64,000 bases of DNA from Pochonia chlamydosporia 170 (taxonomy: Eukaryota > Ascomycota > Sordariomycetes > Hypocreales > Clavicipitaceae). The notes below the pieces were generated by a model. It did no database searches. It saw nothing but the letters and a program-made list of their open reading frames with translations, and had not been told where the DNA came from. The stretch covers positions 4,030,001 to 4,094,000 of the forward strand of contig NC_035793.1 of the NCBI RefSeq assembly GCF_001653235.2, read 5' to 3'. Position 1 is the first letter of the stretch; each line of letters starts with the position of its first letter. Shown here in pieces: positions 1 to 13,177 of the stretch. A program made the position numbers and the translations under genes.

Positions 1-23
1 GAAAGGGTCGTATGATTCGTGTT

Positions 24-46
24 GTGTGTGTGTGTGTGTGTGTGTG
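24..46. repeat. (TG)n microsatellite
   Basis: An uninterrupted TG dinucleotide run of about 11 units lies downstream of the importin gene's stop codon. It is a simple repeat with no coding meaning. Confidence 0.9.
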
Positions 47-237
47 ATGTGAGTGCGGGTGGTGACGTGACGTTCAGCAAATGACGGTGGTGCCGTTGAA
101 GGCATGGTGTGGTTGTTCGACCTCTTCCGAAGTCGTACAGAAGAAAGCGACATGGCTAGAACTATGAGAAAACGACTCGACCGTTGGTCCTTGGTGCGAG
201 ACACTTTTTCCCATTCGTTCCTAAACAACTAGGGGAC

Positions 238-3200
238 TCACGACATGACAGTCTGAGCTCCTCCGAGCTGGCGCTTAACTTGCTCTCGAGCCCAGCGAGC
301 AGTCTCAATGGTCTGAGGGCTGAACTCGCGGTTGGTCTTGGTCTCTTTAATCATGGCAGTCAGCCAATCTTGACGGAAAGCGTCCACCAATTCACCGTTG
401 GGATAAGCATCGGCAAGATCACTGAGTTGGAGTGTCAGCTGTAGTTCAGGTTATACATGCAGAAGAAATGTTGAAGACATACCCGATGACACCCATGCTC
501 GCGCGCAGCAGGCCTTCACTTCGAATAGTATCGTTGGCAATCTGGTTGAGCAAGTTGAAGATGGCGGGGACATATTGCTGTAGAGGTTGAGCTGCAGAAT
601 GGTTAGCGTTTCGGTGATCACGACTGGATACACATTTGGTGTTGACACTCACTCTTCTCGCTAGACTTCATGGCTCCGATGATACCACCCCAGGCATCCA
701 TAATACCCTCACGCAGAGAGATGACATAGCCAACCATCTCAATGGGGCCGTCAGGGGTAGCAGTGACTGTAGCAGCCTGCTCGAGGACCTGTGCCACCAC
801 AGACAGATATGTCTCAAAGTGTCCAGAGATGGCACCGGCGATATCGCCGAAGCATTGCAGAATGGCCGGCTTGAACTGATTAGAGAGAGCGGTACTCTAG
901 AAACAAGTCGGTTAGTCGTGAAGAAAACTACGGCACACGCGGGTGGGGGAAGCATTCATACCCTCAAATTGTTTAGGAGATAGTTCATAAAGTTATCACA
1001 GAATGGTTGGCTGCGCTCGCCCATAGAGCGAGTGATGTCGCTGACCAGGCCGATAGCCATGGAACAGAGGCTGGGTTCGTCCTGATTTCCAAGAGCATTG
1101 TACAGGAAAGGAGCAAAAGCTTCCATGTACTTGATAAAGTCCTCCTCCAATGTTGTGGAAAGGGCAGAGATTGTTCCAAACACAGCCTCGGGAACGCTAG
1201 ACTTGCCTCCAACGCTGTTCAGGATCTGAAGCAAGATTTGCATGATGCGGTCAGCCTGGGGTCCGATATCCTTGTCCAGTCTAATGACGATGGCCTGCAA
1301 AACGGTGCACAAGCTGTTCTGCATCTCCTCGAGGGTGATCTTGTCTTCGACGCTGACGACCTGGGACTGCAGTGGAACAGTCTCTTCGAGACGTTTAATG
1401 ATGACGTCAGATAGTGATGCAACGGCTTGCAGACTATCTGAAGCAGAACTCTGCACAAAGATGTTGAGCACCTCGTAAGCAGCGGTGCGCACATACGTTT
1501 CAGCATCCTGTCTCGCTGTCAAGTCAAGCAGGGAGCTGACGGCCTGGTTGAAGTGAGGAGTCACAGGGTTGGTAGTAGCGCCGACGTCGCCGGCAAAACG
1601 CTCAGCCAAGTTCATGAGAGCCCAGCAGCATGAAGGAGCCATCTTGGCATTGCTCATCAGACCCTTGAATAGTGACTCGATGAGGGTAGGTAGTTGCTGA
1701 AGAGGATCGATAGCCTCGGCGCACGCTTCCGTGACGCGTCCCAGGGTGAAGGCTGTGGAGTCTCGGACCTGGAAAGACGGATCATCCATCATGCTGATCA
1801 AGATGGGCAGAGCCTGCTTGACGATGGGATCCAACACCTTCTCATCGGGGCCCTCCATAATGGCACCAAAGGCTGAGACGGCGGCGTCACGGAAGTGCCA
1901 ATCCTCTGAGCGAAGATTTGCCTCGACAAACTGCAAAACAGGAGCGATGATGCTAGCACCCACGGCCTGTGCGTACAGCTGCAGGCACTGGTACGCAGCT
2001 CGGGAAATGTTGTATTCGTCATCAGTAGCATCCTCATCCTGCTTGGTGAGGAGGGACAACAGCACGGGAACGACCTCATTAGCAGCAACACGTGCAAAGT
2101 TGTAAAAGTTGCGCATCTGATCAGAGCTCTCGACTTGCGCGTTGTCGAACTCAATGTTGACTTCCTCCTCACAGACGGTACTCCAGAATTCAACAGCAAG
2201 CTTGGCCACATCCTCATCCTCGGACTTCATTCCAAGAATGGTCAAGCCAAACAGGGCCTTCTCCATATAAAAGCGCATGTTGTCGTAGTACAGTGCCATG
2301 ATTCTGTTGAGACAGCCAAAGGCACCCTGCTGAATGCGAGAGTCGTCGGCCTGTGTTGCCTCGCAGACGACCTGCATGATGTAGTTTCGTTCTCCCTCAT
2401 GCTTGAAGTTGCTGCTAACAAACTCCAATGAGTCGCCCAGGGCGGTAATGGCAGCCAATCTGACTTCACTGTTGGTCTCCTCTTTTCTTGCTCCTTGAAC
2501 GACGGCAGTCAAGATGGCGTTGGAGTGGGAGACGAGAGCAACTCGAAGTTCTGAGTCGGAGCTTTCGCAGATGTAACCGATGGTGGTGAGAGAAGCCTGC
2601 TTCTGATGATCGGCGCCGTCCGTAACGTTCTTGACCAAGAAGGGCATCAAGTCCGTCCATTGGTTGCGAGGCAATTCTATCGCCGCAATGGAGGAGATAA
2701 CTTGGGCAGCCGCATTGCCGGCCTGGGCGTTGCTGGAGGAGAGAGTTTGCAGGGTAAGTTGTTTTACGCGCGACTTGGTTTCGTCGTCCGTTTGTTGCAG
2801 CCACTTGGTCTGAAGCTCTTGCAGCCGTTGAAAGTCTCGGGCTGTGAAGGCGTTCTTCAGGGCCAAACCGGCGGCAACTCGGATGGAGCTTTGCACTTGT
2901 TCGTTGGCAAGTTCTTGCACCAGGGTCGCCAGGTAGAGCGGCTATATCGAGGCAAAACGAGAAGAGGCGGTCAGCAGGAGGACAAACGGCAGAGATTAGA
3001 AGCTTGGGGAGAGGAGAGGAGAGGAGAGGCGAGGAGAGGGGGTTTTCAGCAAAACATACGAAGTTACTCTCCGCGGCCTGGTTAAGTTGTTGTTCGGCGG
3101 CATTTCGCAAGTTCGCGTCTATAAAGAAGGAAGTCTGCTGTTAGCAAAGTGAAAGTCACATCTCGGCATTCAAACTCTGTTGGAGGGACGGCAGACAGGA

Positions 3201-3371
3201 GCTGCATGGCCACGTAAATGATAGCAAGGGCTCAGCCTGAAGGGGCAGACAGCCAAAGCTGATGCAAGCGAGGGGTTGCCCAGAATCCAGGGGCAAAAGG
3301 AAATCATGAGAATGGGACTTACCCGGAGACAGCGAGTTAGCGAGCACCTGATTAATCTCTGAGCTCGACAT
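238..3371 (-). CDS. KAP95: Importin subunit beta-1 (karyopherin beta, Kap95 type)
   Basis: Nuclear import receptor that binds importin alpha and carries classical-NLS cargo through the pore; Ran-GTP releases the cargo. My model joins six exons: 3371-3323, 3118-3060, 2941-962, 896-653, 591-483 and 421-238. This gives 874 aa, close to the usual 860-880 aa of the family. The protein starts MSSSEINQVLANSLSPG and is built of alpha-helical HEAT repeats throughout, with an acidic loop (DEDATDDEYN) in the middle as in yeast and animal importin beta. It ends in a conserved fungal C-terminus (TARWAREQVKRQ). All introns have GT..AG ends and the phases agree. The start is the first ATG, and it matches the family's N-terminal helix. 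The identity rests on whole-length resemblance recalled from the family. Confidence 0.95.
3002..3042. repeat. Purine-rich GGAGA repeat inside importin intron 2
   Basis: Imperfect GGAGA/GAGGAGA repeats lie within the second intron of the importin gene. On the transcribed sense strand they form a pyrimidine-rich TCTCC tract ahead of the acceptor side. No other role is visible. Confidence 0.6.
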
Positions 3372-6300
3372 ATTTGCAGGTCGCAGAGCTTATCGTCATG
3401 CGGCTTTCTTGTGGTATCGAGGTATTGTGGTTTTGTTTCGAAGGAAGCCAGAGGCCAAAGAACTAGCCAGTCGCACGTGTGAGTAGGCAGAGGGCCAAAG
3501 GCGGAGACCCCAAACGCGGCGGGTGGGGGGGGGTTCTGGTTATTTTTTTCTGCGGTCAAGTTTTGGTGCAAAAGCGGTGGATGCAGTTGGACTAGATCGA
3601 TGGTGGATAGTCTGGTGGATGATGGGAAGAGAAAGAACCACACCAGACGTCTTGGTGAAGTCACGTCAGGTTCGCCTTAATTTTCCCCCGTCAAGGCAAC
3701 CAAACACGCAAAACGACAACCGACGAAACAGGGCAAGGCGATGCCAGGCGGTTGCGGGGGCTCGAGGATACTCCTGGCTGAAAATACACAGGAGAAATCT
3801 TAATCCGGTGTCGGACGTGATTTCGGCACTGAAATGAGCCTGGTAACGAAGGAGAAGAAGAAGAATGGAAAGAGGAAGCAGAGATGCAACTATCTCACAA
3901 GCTTCCAGGATGGTATTAAGGATTGCACGAAGATGGAGTTGAACAGAATGAGAAGGAAAAGGTCAGAGTCTGGTTTGAATGAAGTAAATACATGCACAAA
4001 AGCCCAGACAGACCAGTTGACCAGACATGTAAGGTTCGGGGCACTGACTGGTTGGTTGGTCCAATCGTGTCAAGGGGGGAGCCTTAAACTGGACAGTGGC
4101 CAGCAGGGATCAATGGTCAAGTCAATTTGATGATTGATGTCTGGTCTAGTCTGTTGCCTCGCTGCTGAGCCAGCCCTGACCAGATTAACCAGAAATTCAT
4201 TGAGCTTGACTACCATCTGGCAATCTCCCAGGAACCAGACCAGACGGTTTGATCAGTTTGACCAGTTTGACCACATATTCAGATTCAATTGCCCCGAATA
4301 CTGCACTGCCAATCTGGAAAAAGCCAGCAACGCCAAGTCCAACATCCACAGTGCAGCACCAGCAGGTCCAGGGGGTGCCACACCGCTGTAGGAACCCATC
4401 TAGCCCTGAACGGCTGCCCAAGCGGCTTACCCTAGTGGAAGCAGCCCCTGCGGGTGAGGCAACTGCGAACCATTGAGATTGAGCAGCCAGCCCTCCAGAA
4501 ACATCCAGCACAGGCAGAAACATGGGCAGTTTTCAAATGTGACATCCAGAAATAAGCACACACATGCACACTTGCGCACAATTGACTGCACATTGTGTAC
4601 ACGGCATCCAATACCAGAATGGCGGTCTACTCATTACAGCCAAAGAAGATGTCTCCGAGTGTGGCATGGCGCCAGGGACAACAAGGCTAACTAACGTATG
4701 TGCAGTCTGGAATTTCTGGGGAGAACCCATGGAACATTTGAACATTAAACATGAGGCATTGATGGTTAATCAGGAACCGTTCGAGCAGCCGGGGTACACC
4801 TGGATTGTGCGTGCGCGTCATCCATGATGGACATTGGACATTGGGACCCTTTTCGTCAGGGGCGGAAATTGAGGCGTTTGGCGTCTGGGAATTGTCCATC
4901 TTGAGTCACGACATGCCTAAAGAGTCATTCTGCGGAAAGGACATGGACGGGAAAGCGGTGGCATGGTTTGGGTTTGCCCTAACTCTTGAATGCAAATGCA
5001 GCCGGATTCTGCAATGACGAGCAAGGGCACGATAAGTCGGTACGCAGAAACGTCTCCGGCAGTCGATTGGTGCTTGATATGATGCTTCAACACCAGACCA
5101 ACTCCTCCGTCCATCAAATGTCAGTCAACACCCGCACCAACAGACGCAGCAAGCACTGCACGGTTCTGTGCCGTCCTGCACCACGGCTGCACTGCCCTGA
5201 TAACCAACCTGTTAAAGCACCAGACCGTTGACGCCAGTCCCATCCCCAGCCAAGATGACAAGCTCCAGCTCACTGCGTCACATGGAGGGGCTCCAGGGCT
5301 TTAAGCGGGGTGCACTGCATTGCCCGGCTTGCATCACCACCAATCATCCCGCTGCTATTTTCTGTCCAGTCACGCACTACAGCATTAACAGGCGGTGGCC
5401 GATCTTGAACTCAAACATCTCTGCAGTGCATTCGTCTTGACCTTCACTCACACTATCGTGGTGCCTGTCCCAACATGGCCGACAATTCCTCTCCAAATTC
5501 ACTGCTAATTGCTTCGTCATACAGTCCCACTCACAGTGCGACTAACTTCACTCCCACCGTAGAGGCTCACCAGCTCCAAAACGGAGCCGCCGGCGAGCCA
5601 ATAACGGCCCTGATCACCACAAACAAGGTGCGGGAGGATGTTTTTTCCCGCCGCATGTCCCCACCTGGCGTGCCCCAGTGCACCAAAACGGCCATATCGG
5701 CACCGTCGCGCACTAAACAGCCTTGCTATCGCTCGGTTTCTACGGGCACTGTGTCCCTCTCGCGCGTCATTGTTCCCACTTGTCGCTTCCCTGATGCACA
5801 GGTGGGATGGAAGGGCACGCTTGACTAGCGAACTTGTTTGGCAAATGGAAGGGAGGGGTCGTCAAAGTTTCGAGTTGACAGCCCATCATGCGGCTTTGAG
5901 TGGTTGCGGCTGTCGGCTGCTTGACTGACATCTAGATGTGTCTGCATACTGAATGGCATCTTTTTGAATTCTTTTTCTTGGGCCGCGCCCCCCTTGTGCA
6001 GCATCGCTGAACAGCTCAGGTTGTACAGCGAATAATTGCTTTTGTTTACTATGGGGTATTCTTGTGTTTTCGTAATTCAACTGCCCCCACTGCTTCCACG
6101 GCAACCAGACGTGCTAGAATCATCCACACGTCGGCCGTTTGTTAGGTACCGTCGCCTTTGAGCCGGGCAGATGGTGCCCGTCCGGCTCGTTAATCAATAG
6201 CTGAGACAGTGAAAGAAAGGGTCCACGGGGATGGGACTCAGACAAATGCAACATTTTTCGGTGCAATTTGTCCCGTTTGCCATGGTCGGATGTCCACGCC

Positions 6301-6560
6301 AAAACTTACAGTCAAGCACGGAGTGCAAAGCATACAATTAGTGCTTGAGAAAGCATACCTTCCACGGACATGAGCACACGGACACCACATCAATGTCCCT
6401 GCCAAGACAATTATAGTAGCAATAGCAACCCCATTGTGCTTTCTGATTTAGGGCTCCTTCGTCATACTAAATAGGTACATTGTACATTCTCCATCAAAAA
6501 CTCCTTTTTGCGAAACAATGATGCGAGTTGTGAATCCATCTTCAACCTTCCAATCCCACC
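3372..6560. other. Gene-free spacer between importin beta and LEU4-type gene
   Basis: About 3.2 kb with no convincing gene. The open frames here are short (the longest is 117 codons at 5475-5828), show no recognisable domain and lack good splice partners. The stretch 4010-4280 is enriched in GACCAG/CTGGTC words. The importin promoter and 5' UTR should lie in the first few hundred bases, and the 3' UTR of the LEU4-type gene at the right edge. No tRNA or other RNA gene was recognised. Confidence 0.6.
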
Positions 6561-8645
<2,085 letters not shown>

Positions 8646-9695
8646 CTTGTCGAAAGCGCGGGGAGAAAAATTCGGCGGGGCAGTTTGCGTCGTTCAAGCG
8701 ATGACAGGCCACCACTAAGAGGGGTAGAGGGGCGAAGGAAACAAGAACAGATCAAGGCGAGGCGACAGGATCAGTAGAGACAATTGAACAAACAATGTAT
8801 GTCTCTGGATGTAAATTTCAATGTGTGCAACTATTCGCAACGTGGTGGCGAAAAAATGGGAAACGGGAAAAAGATGGTGGTACCGGGTATAAAAGTTGGG
8901 GAACGGAGACTAAACCGGAGGCTGCTAAGTTCAACGTTGGTGGTCTGCTGCTGAATCGGGTCCATTGAGCATGCAGTGAGGAAGCCCTTTTAAGCCTGCG
9001 CTTATTGGCACTGGGACCAGACAAACTCGGCGTCCATTGTGCTACTTTACGGAGTGTGTTCTGAGTCATATTGTTCGGTGTTGGAATTGCCAGATGGTTC
9101 AAGAATAATTCTACGCTTTCTTTGCTATTCTAAATGTTGGATAGACATGTGGCAGGCAAGGTTTGCAGCGGTTCTATTTGCTAGATTTCGTGGGCTTGAG
9201 AATTACAGGTCATCAATCTGGCGCGCCCTACGTACGGGATGTCTGGAGATCTGGTGTGCTGAGTGACTGGTTCGTTATTGCAAGAGTGATGAGTGGTAGA
9301 TCTGCGTTATGAGGTCTGGTGGTTGCGGGGATGAAGTGACCGGTCATCGGCGGTGATGCCCCACTTGTGAGTCGAACATGTGCTTCCATGTCACGGAGAC
9401 GATGATGGCAAGGGCTGCGATCTTTGAATGGATATTGCACTCAAACTGTATGCACAAAGTAGACATCAAAGTCTTACACAGTATTGACAAGTCGAGCAAT
9501 GTTTACTCCAATGCAGACCAGTGCTCAACATTTACAACCAATTCATCTCCCTACCAAGATACCAAGCCGCCAAGGTACACAATATTTCTCAACAGAAATG
9601 CAAATATCAATCTATCCAAAACTACATACGCCCACGCAAAATGCATCATAATTCATAACCCCCAATATCCATCCCCCTACTCACCCCCATCCCAT
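8646..9695. other. Spacer upstream of LEU4-type gene
   Basis: About 1.05 kb between the LEU4-type start and the stop of the Arg/Ser-rich gene, both on the minus strand. It should hold the promoter and 5' UTR of the LEU4-type gene. No coding region or RNA gene was recognised. Confidence 0.6.
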
Positions 9696-11389
9696 CTATC
9701 GATAATACCCTCTCGCCGGCCCACGACTATCATAAATCACCTCCCGCTCCCTAACACGCTCATCATCCCACTCATACTCATACCCATGCGGCCGCCGATG
9801 ATGTCTCTTCCCCCTATGATAATAATCATCCCTATGGCTGCGCTCCCACTCAATTTCCCTACAGCGCCTCCTGTACCGCCTTATACGGTCCGTCAAGATG
9901 GTCAAATGGTATACTTCCTCCTATAAATAGTTAATATCAAGTTCCTCCCACGTCGACGAAGTACTCACATTCTGCAAATAATCCATAATGTAAAACGCCA
10001 TCTTTGTCTCCTCGTACTGATAGCCCATCTGCTCAATCGCCTCTCTACACACCAAATCCTTGGTAATCTCCGTCCAGAGCTCCCTCGTCGGCGGACGCTT
10101 CGGTCGTCTGTCAATATCGACATCTACGTCTATTTCGCGGTCGTGGTCATACACCGTGACGCTGGTGTGCTCTCTTCCCGCTGGGAGAACTACCGGCCGG
10201 GGAGATGGCTCTCTCGGCACGGTGACGAGCTGGCCGTCCCGTTCGGGGACGAACTTTGTCCGCCGGACGCCGCTGTACTTGGTCCAACTTGTTTCTGTGC
10301 TGCCACCGCCTACGCCGTCCATGCGCACTCTCTCTGTACCGGGGGGCACATCCACGATAGTCCAGTCTCGTGTGTGTCCGTGGTATGCCTCGCCCATACG
10401 GCCTCGTGAGTCGATTTTGCCAGTGATGTAGTCGGCTTCTTCGTCGACAGGTGGAGAAATCGGCGCGGCAGAGTGAGAGCGCCGATGGCGGTGGTCCTCG
10501 ACGCGGAGGCTGCTCATACCCCTGCGTAGAAGGATCTCGTCGTCGTGAAAGTGGGAGCGGCGCTCATGGCTGCGACTACGGCTTCGATGACGGCTAGCAG
10601 AGCGACGTACATCAACGTCCACTTCCGTCTTGTTCTTTGAGACAGATATGTCAATGTCTGTTTCGCGTTCGCGGTGGGAGTGTCGTGGTGGTGACGGAGC
10701 TTTTGCCCGAATGACACCTTTCAACAATGTTAGCTGGGCTTCGGTTTTTGGAGCAACGCAAACTTACCATGGTCCACATCAGTGTAATGCGTGATAACCT
10801 CCCTTTCAATAACGGGACCCCGTATCACAGGCGGCGGACTAGGACTAGGACTCGGCTCCCTCTCCTTCTCTCGCTCTATGATCCTCGTATGAATGTGCTC
10901 TCTCACAGGACTCGGGCTCCTCCTTCGCTCTACGAACCTCACCGCCGGGCTAGGGCTCCTCCTCCTCCTAGACGGAGATCTTACCCTCTCAGTTTCCCTC
11001 TCTACCACCCTCGTCCTGGAACGCTCGCTCTCATGTTCGTGAAAAGACGGTGGCGATAGACTCCTTGGCCTGCGGACCATCCGCTGCTCACGAATGCGAG
11101 GCGGACTAGGACTCCGCTGGTGTACATCCCAGGTTTCCACGTCTCGCTGACGAAGGACCATTGGTCCTGCCTCAGATCGTCTAGCACCCTCTCTTAGAAA
11201 CGAAGGTGCGCGATCTGATTCTCTTTCGCGAAAACGTATGTCCAGCTCCTCTTCCCGGCGGGGAGGGCTCCTCGTCACCACCCTGGCAGGTCGCGTGTCC
11301 GCATCATCGAAGCGCGGGTTCGACCGACGAGGCGCGGCATAGTAGTCCCTTTCTTCGAACTCGGTCGCCCGTACGCCACGGTGCGACAT
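9696..11389 (-). CDS. Arg/Ser-rich protein with C-terminal conserved fungal domain (function unknown)
   Basis: The model joins exons 11389-10768, 10717-9969 and 9920-9696, giving 531 aa. The first two thirds are low-complexity and charged, with RSPSPP, SRSRSHERR and ERE-type repeats like those of SR proteins. This part is therefore probably disordered and phosphorylated. The last third is more globular. It carries WTIVDVPPGTERVRMDG, then an alpha-helical block (TKDLVCREAIEQMGYQYEE) and MAFYIMDYLQ. The tail is again basic (RRYRRRCREIE, YHRGKRHHRRPHGYEYE). The layout resembles a fungal family I recall under a domain of unknown function (possibly DUF8035). I cannot assign a biochemical role. Both introns have good GT..AG ends and preserve frame. 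Confidence 0.8.
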
Positions 11390-13177
11390 GGTTGCGGTTA
11401 AGGCGCTGGGCGACTATAATTTTGTGTCCTTTGTTCTGGTGATTTTTGTGGTGGAGGGGTGATTGATGTATGATGACGCGGGGCAATGTCGCTTGCAATT
11501 CTGTCAAGATCCAGACAAATAGCTGAAGAGGCTAATTGTCGAAAATGAAAAATTCAAATCGCAACGCTGGCTGATATATGTCCAAAATTTAAACTTGCTC
11601 GTCGATTGTAAGACTCATGAGGCAGCCCACGCAAGTGTATCAAGTCATGAAGCCCTTGAAATATGGTCTGGTGGCTGAGCGAGGGCCGTTCCGAGCGTCC
11701 TAGGCTGAACCGCCAACCAAACCGTCAAGGCGAAAACTATCTCACCCTGGGCTCAACAAACGCAAACGGTGGAAAATTCACCTTCAGAGCAGCTCGTTTT
11801 CCAAAATGTGAATGTATCCCCGCTGGACAAAAAAATAAATAAGGAGGCTGGACCGTCAGCTTCAAGCCGCGAGTGACAGGTGAAATGAACAGCCACCAGG
11901 TGAAGCAAGAGGGGCCGTCCCGTGTGGAGAGTTTCAAGCTTCCAGCCCAGCCAAACGCTTCAGAAATCCAAACCCGAAAAAGGCTTGCAGACCGTATATC
12001 TAGAGTAAAAGAGCAAAAAAAGATGGTTGCAAGAGTGAAAAGACGCAAAACAAAGCCCATCCACCGAAAGCAAGGGTAGATGACGACAAAGAGTAAATCG
12101 ACGTGGCCCAAGCCCTCTTGTCGTCCTATTTGACCTTGCAGTGGCCGACTTCACGTATTGGCCGCCTTGTTTCTGTAGCAGAAATGCAATATCGAGTCTG
12201 GGTCAGTTCGTATCTGCCCAATCACTCGACAGCGTCGCCTGAGCGATACGCTTTGCAAAGAAAATGGTGGTGACCAGGACCAGCGGGCGACCAGTGGGAG
12301 GAAAATTGGTCCCAGAGTTCAACGCTGCGTTTTCTGTCAGTTCCTTTCGTTGCCCAGCTTCTGCATGACCAGCCTGTTCTGCGACTCTGTCCAATGCCTG
12401 AAGAGGTTGGCGTGGGACAGGCGAACAAGGTAGGGGGTTGTCCGAGCTGCCAACTTTTGAAGTGTGGTGCGTGGATCTTCAAGGTTGACGCAATTGTGCA
12501 GGACGGGCGTAATGCTTGTTTTTGGGGTTCGTGACCGCCTCCCTTGTCGTGGTTTTCAGAGGAGAGCAAGCCTGCTCAGAAATAGGCATATTTTGAGTAA
12601 TTATTTGAATAATTTAAAAGACTTAATGGTCTTGTTTTGTGAATGCCGAGATGTACCCTCCCCACGGCTTTTGCCGATCATGAGTTCTATTCGGTCAGCC
12701 ATCACTTGACCATTTTTGGATGATGGATGCCAACAGAGTTTCAGCCGTCAGCAGCAGGTGAGCGGCCAACCAACCGTCACATGGCGGCAACAAATCTATT
12801 GAAAGGGCATTTACGGAGTACCTTGGGGGCGGTTTTCACACAAGAGCACAGAATGAGCCATCTTTCTGGCTGAACATGTTGTGTTGGGTGGCAGTCAACT
12901 TCGTCGGTGGACAAATGCGTTTATGCATATTCAAGACTCGGGACTGGCGTCAGGGTTCAAAGTAGCTTGGGCTCACACCATAAGAAATGTGCTATATGAC
13001 TATTTATTGCGCTTCTACCAGAAAGAGTAAACTCCACAAGTACACCGTTCATCCGAAACGCCTCTGTAGATAAAAAAGTGACCCAAACGACGGGATACAC
13101 CGCTTTCGTTTGATTTCAAATTCGATAAACGTGAATGCTCATAAGACGTTGTGTTAGATCTCATCCCGTACTAACCT
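11390..13177. other. Gene-free spacer
   Basis: About 1.8 kb between the Arg/Ser-rich gene and the 3' end of the phosphofructokinase gene. Open frames are short and overlap each other on both strands without recognisable domains. The left few hundred bases should be the promoter of the Arg/Ser-rich gene. Nothing else was seen. Confidence 0.6.

Noticed and set aside
5475..5828. 117-codon plus-strand frame starting MADNSSPNSL
   Set aside because: Good ATG but no family resemblance, and the sequence looks like ordinary spacer.
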